Below are positions 40,301 through 54,462 of a stretch of DNA of 64,000 nucleotides, piece by piece. The stretch lies in contig JAUPSS010000014.1 of assembly GCA_040285825.1 (NCBI GenBank), positions 1-64,000 of the forward strand, read 5' to 3'. The notes under the pieces are model-generated. The model was not told the DNA's origin, did no database searches, and saw only the letters and a list, made by a program, of their open reading frames with translations. Positions within the stretch are counted from its first letter, which is position 1; each line of letters begins with the position of its first letter. A program made the position numbers and the translations under genes. The stretch comes from Eukaryota sp. TZLM1-RC. Lineage: Eukaryota > Metamonada: BaSk clade.

Positions 40301-43300
40301 TACAATTTAATGTTTAAAAATTAATACACCCAATTAATTCAAATATATACAAAATCATTTGAAAATGTAATCATGAGTTTGTACTGATCAAGCAACACAT
40401 AGCCAACATTACTAACACACAATTTCACACAAAGTTTGATCACAAGTTGATCACATCTAGTACATAAAGACTACATGCAACTCATCTAATCATACCAATG
40501 ACCATTCAACCAATCATACCAATGACTAATCAAATGACCATAGCACGGACTTTAACACCACAATTGTTATATTAATTGTCCCAAAATGGACTTTAAAGAT
40601 TTGACCAATGATTGTAATAAACAACCATTGGTCAATATACGAAACTAGGAACTTCATATGAGCCTCAGTAAATCGTATCAAAAACGATACTCTTACACTT
40701 ACAGCAATTGTTTTATTAGTTTACAACATTCAATTGTATACTTTTTGATTTTTTTACTTTTTTTACAATTTAATGTTTAAAAATTAATACACTCAATTAA
40801 TTCAAATATATACAAAATCATTTGAAAATGTAATCATGAGTTTGTACTGATCAAGTAACACATAGCCAACATTACTAACACACAATTTCACACAAAGTTT
40901 GATCACAAGTTGATCACATCTAGTACATAAAGACTACATGCAACTCATCTAATCATACCAATGACCATTCAACCAATCATACCAATGACTAATCAAATGA
41001 CCATAGCACGGACTTTAACACCACAATTGTTATATTAATTGTCCCAAAATGGACTTTAGATTTGACCAATGATTGTAATAAACAACCATTGGTCAATATA
41101 CGAAACTAGGAACTTCATATGAGCCTCAGTAAATCGTATCAAAAACGATACTCTTACACTTACAGCAATTGTTTTATTAGTTTACAACATTCAATTGTAT
41201 ACTTTTTGATTTTTTACTTTTTTTACAATTTAATGTTTAAAAATTAATACACTCAATTAATTCAAATATATACAAAATCATTTGAAAATGTAATCATGAG
41301 TTTGTACTGATCAAGTAACACATAGCCAACATTACTAACACACAATTTCACACAAAGTTTGATCACAAGTTGATCACATCTAGTACATAAAGACTACATG
41401 CAACTCATCTAATCATACCAATGACCATTCAACCAATCATACCAATGACTAATCAAATGACCATAGCACGGACTTTAACACCACAATTGTTATATTAATT
41501 GTCCCAAAATGGACTTTAAGATTTGACCAATGATTGTAATAAACAACCATTGGTCAATATACGAAACTAGGAACTTCATATGAGCCTCAGTAAATCGTAT
41601 CAAAAACGATACTCTTACACTTACAGCAATTGTTTTATTAGTTTACAACATTCAATTGTATACTTTTTGATTTTTTTACTTTTTTTACAATTTAATGTTT
41701 AAAAATTAATACACTCAATTAATTCAAATATATACAAAATCATTTGAAAATGTAATCATGAGTTTGTACTGATCAAGTAACACATAGCCAACATTACTAA
41801 CACACAATTTCACACAAAGTTTGATCACAAGTTGATCACATCTAGTACATAAAGACTACATGCAACTCATCTAATCATACCAATGACCATTCAACCAATC
41901 ATACCAATGACTAATCAAATGACCATAGCACGGACTTTAACACCACAATTGTTATATTAATTGTCCCAAAATGGACTTTAAAGATTTGACCAATGATTGT
42001 AATAAACAACCATTGGTCAATATACGAAACTAGGAACTTCATATGAGCTCTCAGTAAATCGTATCAAAAACGATACTCTTACACTTACAGCAATTGTTTT
42101 ATTAGTTTACAACATTCAATTGTATACTTTTTGATTTTTTACTTTTTTACAATTTAATGTTTAAAAATTAATACACTCAATTAATTCAAATATATACAAA
42201 ATCATTTGAAAATGTAATCATGAGTTTGTACTGATCAAGTAACACATAGCCAACATTACTAACACACAATTTCACACAAAGTTTGATCACAAGTTGATCA
42301 CATCTAGTACATAAAGACTACATGCAACTCATCTAATCATACCAATGACCATTCAACCAATCATACCAATGACTACTCAAATGACCATAGCACGGACTTT
42401 AACACCACAATTGTTATATTAATTGTCCCAAAATGGACTTTAGAAGATTTGACCAATGATTGTAATAAACAACCATTGGTCAATATACGAAACTAGGAAC
42501 TTCATATGAGCCTCAGTAAATCGTATCAAAAACGATACTCTTACACTTACAGCAATTGTTTTATTAGTTTACAACATTCAATTGTATACTTTTTGATTTT
42601 TTACTTTTTTACAATTTAATGTTTAAAAATTAATACACTCAATTAATTCAAATATATACAAAATCATTTGAAAATGTAATCATGAGTTTGTACTGATCAA
42701 GTAACACATAGCCAACATTACTAACACACAATTTCACACAAAGTTTGATCACAAGTTGATCACATCTAGTACATAAAGACTACATGCAACTCATCTAATC
42801 ATACCAATGACCATTCAACCAATCATACCAATGACTACTCAAATGACCATAGCACGGACTTTAACACCACAATTGTTATATTAATTGTCCCAAAATGGAC
42901 TTTAAGATTTGACCAATGATTGTAATAAACAACCATTGGTCAATATACGAAACTAGGAACTTCATATGAGCCTCAGTAAATCGTATCAAAAACGATACTC
43001 TTACACTTACAGCAATTGTTTTATTAGTTTACAACATTCAATTGTATACTTTTTGATTTTTTACTTTTTTTACAATTTAATGTTTAAAAATTAATACACT
43101 CAATTAATTCAAATATATACAAAATCATTTGAAAATGTAATCATGAGTTTGTACTGATCAAGTAACACATAGCCAACATTACTCACACACAATTTCACAC
43201 AAAGTTTGATCACAAGTTGATCACATCTAGTACATAAAGACTACATGCAACTCATCTAATCATACCAATGACCATTCAACCAATCATACCAATGACTAAT

Positions 43301-46300
43301 CAAATGACCATAGCACGGACTTTAACACCACAATTGTTATATTAATTGTCCCAAAATGGACTTTAAAGATTTGACCAATGATTGTAATAAACAACCATTG
43401 GTCAATATACGAAACTAGGAACTTCATATGAGCCTCAGTAAATCGTATCAAAAACGATACTCTTACACTTACAGCAATTGTTTTATTAGTTTACAACATT
43501 CAATTGTATACTTTTTGATTTTTTACTTTTTTTACAATTTAATGTTTAAAAATTAATACACTCAATTAATTCAAATATATACAAAATCATTTGAAAATGT
43601 AATCATGAGTTTGTACTGATCAAGTAACACATAGCCAACATTACTCACACACAATTTCACACAAAGTTTGATCACAAGTTGATCACATCTAGTACATAAA
43701 GACTACATGCAACTCATCTAATCATACCAATGACCATTCAACCAATCATACCAATGACTAATCAAATGACCATAGCACGGACTTTAACACCACAATTGTT
43801 ATATTAATTGTCCCAAAATGGACTTTAAGATTTGACCAATGATTGTAATAAACAACCATTGGTCAATATACGAAACTAGGAACTTCATATGAGCCTCAGT
43901 AAATCGTATCAAAACGATACTCTTACACTTACAGCAATTGTTTTATTAGTTTACAACATTCAATTGTATACTTTTTGATTTTTTACTTTTTTTACAATTT
44001 AATGTTTAAAAATTAATACACTCAATTAATTCAAATATATACAAAATCATTTGAAAATGTAATCATGAGTTTGTACTGATCAAGTAACACATAGCCAACA
44101 TTACTAACACACAATTTCACACAAAGTTTGATCACAAGTTGATCACATCTAGTACATAAAGACTACATGCAACTCATCTAATCATACCAATGACCATTCA
44201 ACCAATCATACCAATGACTACTCAAATGACCATAGCACGGACTTTAACACCACAATTGTTATATTAATTGTCCCAAAATGGACTTTAAAGATTTGACCAA
44301 TGATTGTAATAAACAACCATTGGTCAATATACGAAACTAGGAACTTCATATGAGCCTCAGTAAATCGTATCAAAACGATACTCTTACACTTACAGCAATT
44401 GTTTTATTAGTTTACAACATTCAATTGTATACTTTTTGATTTTTTACTTTTTTTACAATTTAATGTTTAAAAATTAATACACTCAATTAATTCAAATATA
44501 TACAAAATCATTTGAAAATGTAATCATGAGTTTGTACTGATCAAGTAACACATAGCCAACATTACTAACACACAATTTCACACAAAGTTTGATCACAAGT
44601 TGATCACATCTAGTACATAAAGACTACATGCAACTCATCTAATCATACCAATGACCATTCAACCAATCATACCAATGACTAATCAAATGACCATAGCACG
44701 GACTTTAACACCACAATTGTTATATTAATTGTCCCAAAATGGACTTTAAGATTTGACCAATGATTGTAATAAACAACCATTGGTCAATATACGAAACTAG
44801 GAACTTCATATGAGCCTCAGTAAATCGTATCAAAAACGATACTCTTACACTTACAGCAATTGTTTTATTAGTTTACAACATTCAATTGTATACTTTTTGA
44901 TTTTTTACTTTTTTTACAATTTAATGTTTAAAAATTAATACACTCAATTAATTCAAATATATACAAAATCATTTGAAAATGTAATCATGAGTTTGTACTG
45001 ATCAAGTAACACATAGCCAACATTACTAACACACAATTTCACACAAAGTTTGATCACAAGTTGATCACATCTAGTACATAAAGACTACATGCAACTCATC
45101 TAATCATACCAATGACCATTCAACCAATCATACCAATGACTACTCAAATGACCATAGCACGGACTTTAACACCACAATTGTTATATTAATTGTCCCAAAA
45201 TGGACTTTAAGATTTGACCAATGATTGTAATAAACAACCATTGGTCAATATACGAAACTAGGAACTTCATATGAGCCTCAGTAAATCGTATCAAAAACGA
45301 TACTCTTACACTTACAGCAATTGTTTTATTAGTTTACAACATTCAATTGTATACTTTTGATTTTTTACTTTTTTTACAATTTAATGTTTAAAAATTAATA
45401 CACTCAATTAATTCAAATATATACAAAATCATTTGAAAATGTAATCATGAGTTTGTACTGATCAAGTAACACATAGCCAACATTACTAACACACAATTTC
45501 ACACAAAGTTTGATCACAAGTTGATCACATCTAGTACATAAAGACTACATGCAACTCATCTAATCATACCAATGACCATTCAACCAATCATACCAATGAC
45601 TACTCAAATGACCATAGCACGGACTTTAACACCACAATTGTTATATTAATTGTCCCAAAATGGACTTTAAAGATTTGACCAATGATTGTAATAAACAACC
45701 ATTGGTCAATATACGAAACTAGGAACTTCATATGAGCCTCAGTAAATCGTATCAAAACGATACTCTTACACTTACAGCAATTGTTTTATTAGTTTACAAC
45801 ATTCAATTGTATACTTTTTGATTTTTTACTTTTTTTACAATTTAATGTTTAAAAATTAATACACTCAATTAATTCAAATATATACAAAATCATTTGAAAA
45901 TGTAATCATGAGTTTGTACTGATCAAGTAACACATAGCCAACATTACTAACACACAATTTCACACAAAGTTTGATCACAAGTTGATCACATCTAGTACAT
46001 AAAGACTACATGCAACTCATCTAATCATACCAATGACCATTCAACCAATCATACCAATGACTACTCAAATGACCATAGCACGGACTTTAACACCACAATT
46101 GTTATATTAATTGTCCCAAAATGGACTTTAAAGATTTGACCAATGATTGTAATAAACAACCATTGGTCAATATACGAAACTAGGAACTTCATATGAGCCT
46201 CAGTAAATCGTATCAAAAACGATACTCTTACACTTACAGCAATTGTTTTATTAGTTTACAACATTCAATTGTATACTTTTTGATTTTTTACTTTTTTTAC

Positions 46301-47625
46301 AATTTAATGTTTAAAAATTAATACACTCAATTAATTCAAATATATACAAAATCATTTGAAAATGTAATCATGAGTTTGTACTGATCAAGTAACACATAGC
46401 CAACATTACTAACACACAATTTCACACAAAGTTTGATCACAAGTTGATCACATCTAGTACATAAAGACTACATGCAACTCATCTAATCATACCAATGACC
46501 ATTCAACCAATCATACCAATGACTACTCAAATGACCATAGCACGGACTTTAACACCACAATTGTTATATTAATTGTCCCAAAATGGACTTTAAGATTTGA
46601 CCAATGATTGTAATAAACAACCATTGGTCAATATACGAAACTAGGAACTTCATATGAGCCTCAGTAAATCGTATCAAAACGATACTCTTACACTTACAGC
46701 AATTGTTTTATTAGTTTACAACATTCAATTGTATACTTTTTGATTTTTTACTTTTTTTACAATTTAATGTTTAAAAATTAATACACTCAATTAATTCAAA
46801 TATATACAAAATCATTTGAAAATGTAATCATGAGTTTGTACTGATCAAGTAACACATAGCCAACATTACCACACACAATTTCACACAAAGTTTGATCACA
46901 AGTTGATCACATCTAGTACATAAAGACTACATGCAACTCATCTAATCATACCAATGACCATTCAACCAATCATACCAATGACTACTCAAATGACCATAGC
47001 ACGGACTTTAACACCACAATTGTTATATTAATTGTCCCAAAATGGACTTTAAAGATTTGACCAATGATTGTAATAAACAACCATTGGTCAATATACGAAA
47101 CTAGGAACTTCATATGAGCCTCAGTAAATCGTATCAAAAACGATACTCTTACACTTACAGCAATTGTTTTATTAGTTTACAACATTCAATTGTATACTTT
47201 TTGATTTTTTACTTTTTTACAATTTAATGTTTAAAAATTAATACACTCAATTAATTCAAATATATACAAAATCATTTGAAAATGTAATCATGAGTTTGTA
47301 CTGATCAAGTAACACATAGCCAACATTACTAACACACAATTTCACACAAAGTTTGATCACAAGTTGATCACATCTAGTACATAAAGACTACATGCAACTC
47401 ATCTAATCATACCAATGACCATTCAACCAATCATACCAATGACTACTCAAATGACCATAGCACGGACTTTAACACCACAATTGTTATATTAATTGTCCCA
47501 AAATGGACTTTAAAGATTTGACCAATGATTGTAATAAACAACCATTGGTCAATATACGAAACTAGGAACTTCATATGAGCCTCAGTAAATCGTATCAAAA
47601 ACGATACTCTTACACTTACAGCAAT
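31369..47625. repeat. rDNA spacer array 3, subfamily B part (~35 units)
   Basis: The same unit with a set of linked changes: TTGATCACATC, CGGACTTTAAC, CATTTGAAAA, AATACACTC, TACTAACAC and GATTTTTTACTTTTTT in place of CATTTTTTATTTTTTT. The changes come in stepwise between about 31.4 and 33.9 kb rather than at one junction. CTAATCAAATG replaces CTACTCAAATG from about 35.4 kb and reverts in several units after 42.3 kb. The last unit joins 28S of the complete rDNA copy at 47625, so this is that gene's downstream spacer. Confidence 0.93.
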
Positions 47626-47961
47626 GAGTTCCGTATCTTGGTCGTCTGCCAAGGTTTCATGATCCTGCGAATCTTCATAGTTTCAATGATCAATGAATAG
47701 TACTTAGACTAAACATCAATCCCACTGATGAGATATTGGGACTGTGTAAACACAATCCTAATCTTTATCGATTAAATTTGCAGGTCAATATATCATCCTT
47801 TCTAGGTTGGATACTAGCTTAGAGGCGTTCAGCTATAATCCAACGCATGTTAGCTTCACACCAATATCTTTTCAGATAAGCGTAAATACCAATTATGCGA
47901 AACAACGGTTCCTCTCGTACTGGGTTGCTTTACTATTAGGATGACAATTATTCAGTAGGGT

Positions 47962-48007
<46 letters not shown>

Positions 48008-48109
48008 TTAATGGGTGAACAATCCAACGCTTTGAGAATTCTGCTTCTCAATGATAGGAAGAGCCGACATCGAAGAATCAAAAAGCAACGTCGCTATGAA
48101 CGCTTGGCT

Positions 48110-48152
<43 letters not shown>

Positions 48153-48511
48153 AGCTAAAAGTTTCTTATAGTTAAAGGATCGTTAGGCCACAATTTCTTG
48201 GTTTGTATTCATACTGAAAATCAAAATCAAGTGAGCTTTTACCCTTATGTTCTACATGAGATTTCTGTTCTCATTGAGCTCACCTTAGGACACCTCCGTT
48301 ATTATTTTGGAGATGTGCCGCCCCAGCCAAACTCCCCATCTGACAATGTCCTTAAATCCGATCGTATCCGAAGACACTTAAATCTTGAAACAGGAAACCT
48401 GTTTCGGATTAATTAAGTTAGCAAACCAATGTCAAGAGTCAGGGTGTTTCATTGGCGTAGATAAATCTACTCCCCTGTACGCTACACCTCCTGAATCGGT
48501 TCACAATATCA

Positions 48512-48549
<38 letters not shown>

Positions 48550-48555
48550 GAATTA

Positions 48556-48591
<36 letters not shown>

Positions 48592-48613
48592 GGTAGGTAG
48601 GGACAGTGGGAAC

Positions 48614-48646
<33 letters not shown>

Positions 48647-48647
48647 G

Positions 48648-48692
<45 letters not shown>

Positions 48693-49602
48693 TGTTTACC
48701 CGTGCTTGATTGAATCTCTTCACAATGACATTCAGAGCACTGAGCAGAAATCACTTTCTGTCAACACCGTTTCCGGCCATCAGAAAGCTTTGTTTCGATT
48801 AAACAGTCGGGTTCCCTTTGTCCGTTACAGTTCTAGGTTGACCTTTAATTGCATAAAAGTAATCCCAATGGATCAACACCTCGCATCAACGCAATTGTTG
48901 CCAATCACATCAACGCTCAGTGCGTCACCACTAGGGCTCTTACACAAGGCCCCTAGAGCCAATCCTTATCCCGAAGTTACGGATCTATTTTGCCGACTTC
49001 CCTTACCTACGTTCTTCTATAGACCAGAGGCTACACACCTTGGAGACCTGATGCGGTTATCGGTACGGACAACAATGAAGTGATTACTCCTCTAGATTTT
49101 CAAGGGCCGTTGAGAATACACCGGACATTACAAAAACGTAATGCTCTTCCTATCTTATATCCACTTCTCCTGTTAAACAGATTCCATGGACAATAGACAG
49201 TTAATAAGAAAAGATAACTCTTCCCAGGATCCTCCCCGACATCTCTAGATTCGATTGTGTTACCACGAACACCCACTGTTGGTGCAGGAATATTAACCTG
49301 CTTCCCTTTCGACAGGACGGAGCTATAAAAGCCCCCTCTCAAAGAGTTAACCTGTGCCTTAGGACCGACTAACCCATGGCAGAATACCTTTACCATGGAA
49401 CCCTACTCCACTTCGGTCAACAAGATTCCAACTTGTTTATTTGCTACTACCACCAAGATCTGCACTAGAGGCTGCTCCAGTCCATTTCACAATGAACCTT
49501 CTACGCAACCCCCACGACGTTCTACACATTAACTCATAAAATGAATTAATGGACATGTATAGGTGGCACACTTTAGCGCCATCAATTTTCAGGGCTAGTT
49601 GA

Positions 49603-49636
<34 letters not shown>

Positions 49637-50477
49637 ATTCCGACTTCCATGGCCACCGTCCTGCTGTCAATATCAACCAACACCTTTTCTGGGGTCTAAA
49701 TGAGTGCACACTTAGGCACCTTAACATGTCTTTTGGAGCATCCCACATCGCCAGTTCTGCTTACCAAAAATGGCCCACTTAGAGCTATTATTCAATTGCA
49801 ACGATCACTTAAGTATCATCACAAATCTTGCCCATTTAAAGTTTGAGAATAGGCTAAGGACATTGCGTCCCTAGTACCTCTAATCATTAGCTTTACCGGA
49901 CAAAACTAAAACAAGCTCCAGCTATCCTGGGGGAAACTTCGAACGTAACCAGCTACTAGCCGCTTCGATGAGTCTTTCGCCCCTATACCCAAATTTGACG
50001 AGTGATTTGCACGTCAACATCGCTACGGACTTCCACCAGAGTTTCCCCTGGCTTCATCCTATTCAGGCATAGTTCAGCGGCTTTCGGGTCGTATCCATTC
50101 TGCTCATACTCAGATCCCTTTGCAAGGACTGGTTGAGGGTGCAGTCGAAACTTCCCCTCATAAAATTACTTTCATTTCGCCTTCAGGTTTTTACACCCTA
50201 CGACTTGCAGAAGAGATACACTCCTTGGTCCGTGTTTCAAGACGGGACAATTGAACCTTTTATGTTGGAGTCTCGGTAAAACCGTATTCCTGATTCTTAA
50301 AAAGAACAATTTATGAGGCTATAACACTACAATAAACCGAAGTTCATTATAGCTACCTTCCCCACAATCACTCAATTTTCAAAATCACTCCAACGCAAGA
50401 CAGCCGAAGCTATCAATATCAAGTTCCAATCGCTTATCCTTTCAGTGATTTCAGGTACTTTTAACTCTCTCTTCAGA

Positions 50478-50508
<31 letters not shown>

Positions 50509-50859
50509 GAACTATCGGTCTCCTTTTATATTTAGCTTTATGGGAAACTTACCCCACATTTAACGCTGCATTCCCAAACAGCGCGACTCTCGGAAAATCA
50601 GTAGTGAATCAATTACTTCGATGTCATTTACAGGATTTTCACCTTCCATGATACCCTTTCCAAAGGACTTATACATCGAGAACCGAATACTGGTTTCCAT
50701 AGACTACAACTCTTCACAATCTAAAGATCATAAAGATTCAGTCTTGAGCTTTTTCCTGTTCGCTCGCCGCTACTAAGGAAATCATAGTTATTTTCTTTTC
50801 CTCCCCTTATTGATATGCTTAAGTCCAGGGGGTGATCTTACTTGAAATCAGGTCGAAAT
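47626..50859 (-). rRNA. 28S (large subunit) rRNA, copy 2
   Basis: This is the large-subunit gene of the only complete rDNA unit in the window, about 3.23 kb on the minus strand and without introns. It carries the same universal blocks as copy 1, and the R1/R2 target region is uninterrupted. It keeps the canonical TCCGTAGCG that is altered in copy 1. However, the GTTTTACCC block next to the retrotransposon target reads GTTTACCC here (near 47962), one T short of the universal form, which may be a sequencing homopolymer error or a real variant. The 3' end joins the spacer after CAGCAAT. Boundaries are estimated from conserved ends. Confidence 0.96.
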
Positions 50860-51013
50860 GATGTCTAAAAGACAATATATGAAAGAGATGAGTCGTCAAT
50901 TAATGTAAAGTTGCCTTCAACAATAAATGCTGACAAAAGTCAATCATATATTTGATTATTTAAGAAAAGAAGTAACCTTCAATTCCAATTATCCGAAATG
51001 GAAAAATAAAAGA
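50860..51013 (-). other. Internal transcribed spacer 2, copy 2
   Basis: About 154 bp between 5.8S and 28S of the complete unit, AT-rich, with a few single-base differences from copy 1. Confidence 0.86.
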
Positions 51014-51174
51014 CGACGCTGATTCAAGTATAGTTCAATAAAGCCGAAGCTCTAAAGAACTACCATTTGCGTTCAAAGTTTCGATGATTCACAGATTCTG
51101 CAATTCACATTACGTATCGCAATTCGCTGCGTTCTTCATCGATAAAGGAGCCGAGACATCCATCACTGAAAGTT
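51014..51174 (-). rRNA. 5.8S rRNA, copy 2
   Basis: The conserved core ATCGATGAAGAACGCAGC and the TTTGAACGCA block are present on the minus strand between ITS1 and ITS2. It is almost identical to copy 1, and with the intact 18S and 28S on either side this is the copy expected to function. Ends are approximate to a few bases. Confidence 0.94.
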
Positions 51175-51273
51175 GGATGTTTCATAGAAACTATTAGTTT
51201 TTATAATAAAAGGGTTGGTTCGGTATTAGGTTTCAGTTAAAGTGAAACTTGGCAAGCCAAGCTCACAAACGAC
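51175..51273 (-). other. Internal transcribed spacer 1, copy 2
   Basis: About 99 bp between 18S and 5.8S, one homopolymer base shorter than copy 1. Confidence 0.86.
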
Positions 51274-51412
51274 AATGATCCATCCGCAGGTTCACCTACG
51301 GATACCTTGTTACGACTTCTCCTTCCTCTAGATGCAAAGATTCACTGAATTTTCCCAACAAGTCTTGCTTTGCAGCTTAACCCATTGAGTCCAAACATTT
51401 CACCTCAACATC

Positions 51413-51458
<46 letters not shown>

Positions 51459-51907
51459 TTCAGCGCATGCTGATGACATGCACTTACAAGTTATTCCTCG
51501 TTCAAGACCCATAATTGCAAGGATCTATCCCAGTCAAGATAGGTATTCACAAGATTACCCAAACCTTTCGGTTAAGGACAAACTCGTTGTACCTACCATT
51601 GTAGCGCGCGTGCGGCCCAGAACATCTAAGGGCATCACAGACCTGTTATTGCCTAAACCTTCCTCTGTGTAAAACCACAGCAGTCTCGCTAAGAAGTTCA
51701 AACTATCCGAAAATAGAATAAAACTAGTTAGCAATTTAGATCTCGTTCGTTATCGGAATTAACCAGACAAATCACTCCACCAACTAAGAACGGCCATGCG
51801 CCACTAACCGTAAGATCATGAAAGAGCTATCAATCTGTCAATCCTTATCACGTCTGGACCTGGTAAGTTTCTCCGTGTTGAGTCAGATTAAGCCGCAGGC
51901 TCCACAA

Positions 51908-51966
<59 letters not shown>

Positions 51967-53055
51967 TTACCCAAGAACTTATGGTTTCCCATAAGGTGCT
52001 AATAGGGTCGTATTTAACGCCTACTAATCCCTAGTCGGCATAGTTTATGGTTGAGACTACGACGGTGTCTAATCGTCTTCGATCCCCCAACTTTCGACCT
52101 TGATTAATGAGAACATCTTTGGCAAATGCTTTCGCAGTAGTTAGTCATCCGGCAATCCAAGAATTTCACCTCTGACACCGGAGTACTAATGCCCCCAACT
52201 GTCCCTTTTAATCATTACTCTAGTTCTCAAAACCAATAAAACAGAACCAAAGTCCTATTCTATTATTCCATGCTAAGTTATTCAATTGCATAAAGCCTGC
52301 TTTGAACACTCTAATTTTTTCAAAGTAAACGGTCTGAATTCAATAGCCACCGCCGAAGCAAATGACTAGTGTCCTCAGACAGAAGAATCTGTTTACCAAC
52401 AGGAAAACCTGAAGATACGCAAATTCTGAGATTCAACTACGGACGATTTAAACGCAGCAATTTTAAGATACACTACTAGAGCTGGAATTACCGCGGCTGC
52501 TGGCACCAGACTTGCCCTCTAGTAGCTCCTCGTTAAAGGTTTTAAGTTGTACTCATTCCAATTACGAACTCAAAAGAGCCCAGTATTGTTATTTTTTGTC
52601 ACTACCTCCTCGTAATGAGATTGGGTAATTTTCGCGCCTGCTGCCTTCCTTGGATGTGGTAGCCATTTCTCAGGCTCCCTCTCCGGAATCAAACCCTAAT
52701 TCCCCGTTACCCGTCATCACCATCGTAAGCCACTACCTTACGATTTAGTTGATAGGGCAGTGATTTAAATGATATGTCGCCGTCCGAAGACATGCGATCA
52801 GCATAGTTATTATGATTCACCAAAGACCTGTTGCCAGGATTGGTTTTGTATCTAATAAATGCATACTTCAAAAGAAGTATTTGCTGCATGTATTAGCTCT
52901 AGAATTACCACGGTTATCCAAGTAGTAAGTACTATCAAATAAATTATCACTGATTTAATGAGCCATTCGCTGTTTCGGAGAAAACTCCTGAACTTAGACA
53001 TGCATGGCTTAATCTTTGAGACAAGCATATGCCTACTGGCAGGATCAACCAGGTA
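51274..53055 (-). rRNA. 18S (small subunit) rRNA, complete
   Basis: The gene runs from TACCTGGTTGATCCTGCCAG (5' end, 53055) to the GGATCATT 3' end at 51274, about 1782 nt. The decoding-region block TTGTACACACCGCCCGTC, the 530-loop GTGCCAGCAGCCGCGGTAA (near 52500) and the AAACTTAAAGGAATTGACGG block (near 51935) are all visible, and no intron or large expansion is seen. The 18S plus 5.8S features are broadly opisthokont- or fungus-like to my eye, but I cannot assign the lineage without alignment. It heads the only intact pre-rRNA unit here. Confidence 0.97.
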
Positions 53056-53608
53056 TCAACAATAAAACATTCCGATTAAAAAACCAGAAAATTTCATAAA
53101 TGTTACCTTTTGTGAAATCAATCAAATATGATTGTATCAATGTTGATCATTTGTGCTTTCCATAAAGATCCATTACATCCTGATAAATGTAATCAAATCT
53201 TATTGATGTGTCAATTTAAATTTTCAATCAAAAATGATTTCCCATAAAATTCGACACGTGTAGTAAAATTTAATGTTTCCATTAAGGCTTACATACAACA
53301 CCAAAATTTTGTTCAACATGAACAATTGAGCTGTTTTCACATTTTCATAAATTATTTAAAAACAATCAATTGAAAATGATCAAATAGCAAGTACTTTCCG
53401 AAATGGGATAAAAAAATGAAAATTTCTTTCATTTTCTGACCCCCATTTCACGTTTCGCCATTTTTTGTGGTCTGATCTCATTTGGATGATTTTGAATCAA
53501 TTTGTATAAAACAAAGAACCTTTTCGTAAAATCCACAATTTTAGACCATAATGGTCATCACTGTAAAACAACACCAGCAAATGCTATAACTAGAAATCTT
53601 TGATTCGT
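53056..53608 (-). other. Upstream flank of 18S: probable external transcribed spacer
   Basis: About 550 bp of single-copy AT-rich sequence between the 18S 5' end and the first 1.5-kb repeat. No open frame, tRNA or 5S gene is visible. By position it should contain part or all of the 5' external transcribed spacer. I see no sequence feature that fixes the transcription start. Confidence 0.6.
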
Positions 53609-53749
53609 GTTTATACAAAAAACAGGACAACAGAACCAAAATCTATTGGATGATGGGTTGGTAAAATTCCAATGTCAAAATTGGAAAATCTTAAGTTTGA
53701 AACCAGACCCAAAATCTGATCTTCCAACCTGAGCAACCTTCTGCGGTTT

Positions 53750-53935
53750 TTCTCATTTCCGTACTCCGACTTTGGGATGCGTCTGTAACTTCAAACATAT
53801 TATACTCTTAGTGCCATGATTCTTGGGGGCAGAAGGGTAGGCATCACAATTGCCATCAGTGCAGCAGCCTTGCCTATCGCATTTTGGATTTCTATTCCGT
53901 AAATCTTGTACCTATCGGTTATTGTAAGTGTTTCG
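53750..53935 (-). promoter_or_regulatory. GC-richer conserved block, candidate Pol I promoter or enhancer (representative)
   Basis: Within each 1.5-kb unit this stretch is the most GC-rich and among the best conserved, from the CCGTACTCCGAC region through GTGCCATGATTC to ACCTATCGG. The copy shown is nearest 18S, about 700-880 bp upstream of it. Repeated promoter-like blocks upstream of rRNA genes are known in other eukaryotes, so a spacer promoter or enhancer is plausible. Pol I promoters are not conserved in sequence, so this is positional inference only. Confidence 0.3.
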
Positions 53936-54172
53936 TTTGACTCAATCACTCTTTTGATCTCAATTGTTCATGGATTGGCTTGATGTCTTCACCGTTGTAC
54001 TTTCTTCTTGATGAAGACTCTATCGTAATAAAGTTTTCCTGGACAGTATTCTTTTCAGTACATACATCATCTTTTTTGCCAACACTATTGTTTTCAAGAT
54101 TGCCATTGAAACAGAATACATAAATCATTTCTTCATGTATCAAACCTGCCTTGTATCACTTGTGCATAAGCA

Positions 54173-54197
54173 TGTTTTCACAGAAAGTGTGAAAACA
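54173..54197. repeat. Perfect hairpin in the 1.5-kb unit (representative)
   Basis: TGTTTTCACA and TGTGAAAACA are exact reverse complements around a 5-base loop GAAAG. The same hairpin recurs in all units (for example near 55793, 57318, 58835, 60382 and 61917). It could act in transcription termination or pausing upstream of the gene, or be a protein-binding palindrome. No T-run typical of Pol III termination follows directly. Confidence 0.75.
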
Positions 54198-54462
54198 CAA
54201 TAACATTCAACAGCGTTTTAAAACACTCATATGGAAATTACAATTCAAAGATTTATTGTCAAGTGTGGAGTCTTTTTTTCATATAAGAGATGGGGATTTC
54301 AAATGAAAACTATGCCAAATTGTTTCAGCTTTTTTGGTGCAGTAGTTTTGATCAATAGAGCATCTAGTTTCGTGTACATATTTTGCAATAAAATTGTTTG
54401 TTGAATTTATGAAACTCTAAATTTATTTTTTATTTATGTTTAAAAAAGAAAAAAAACTTTCT

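Noticed and set aside
1-47625. CRISPR or bacterial satellite interpretation of the tandem repeats
   Set aside because: Units are ~462 bp with no unique spacers, and they flank eukaryotic 28S genes.
51370-52889. Open frames inside 18S
   Set aside because: They overlap the conserved 18S core and have no independent support.
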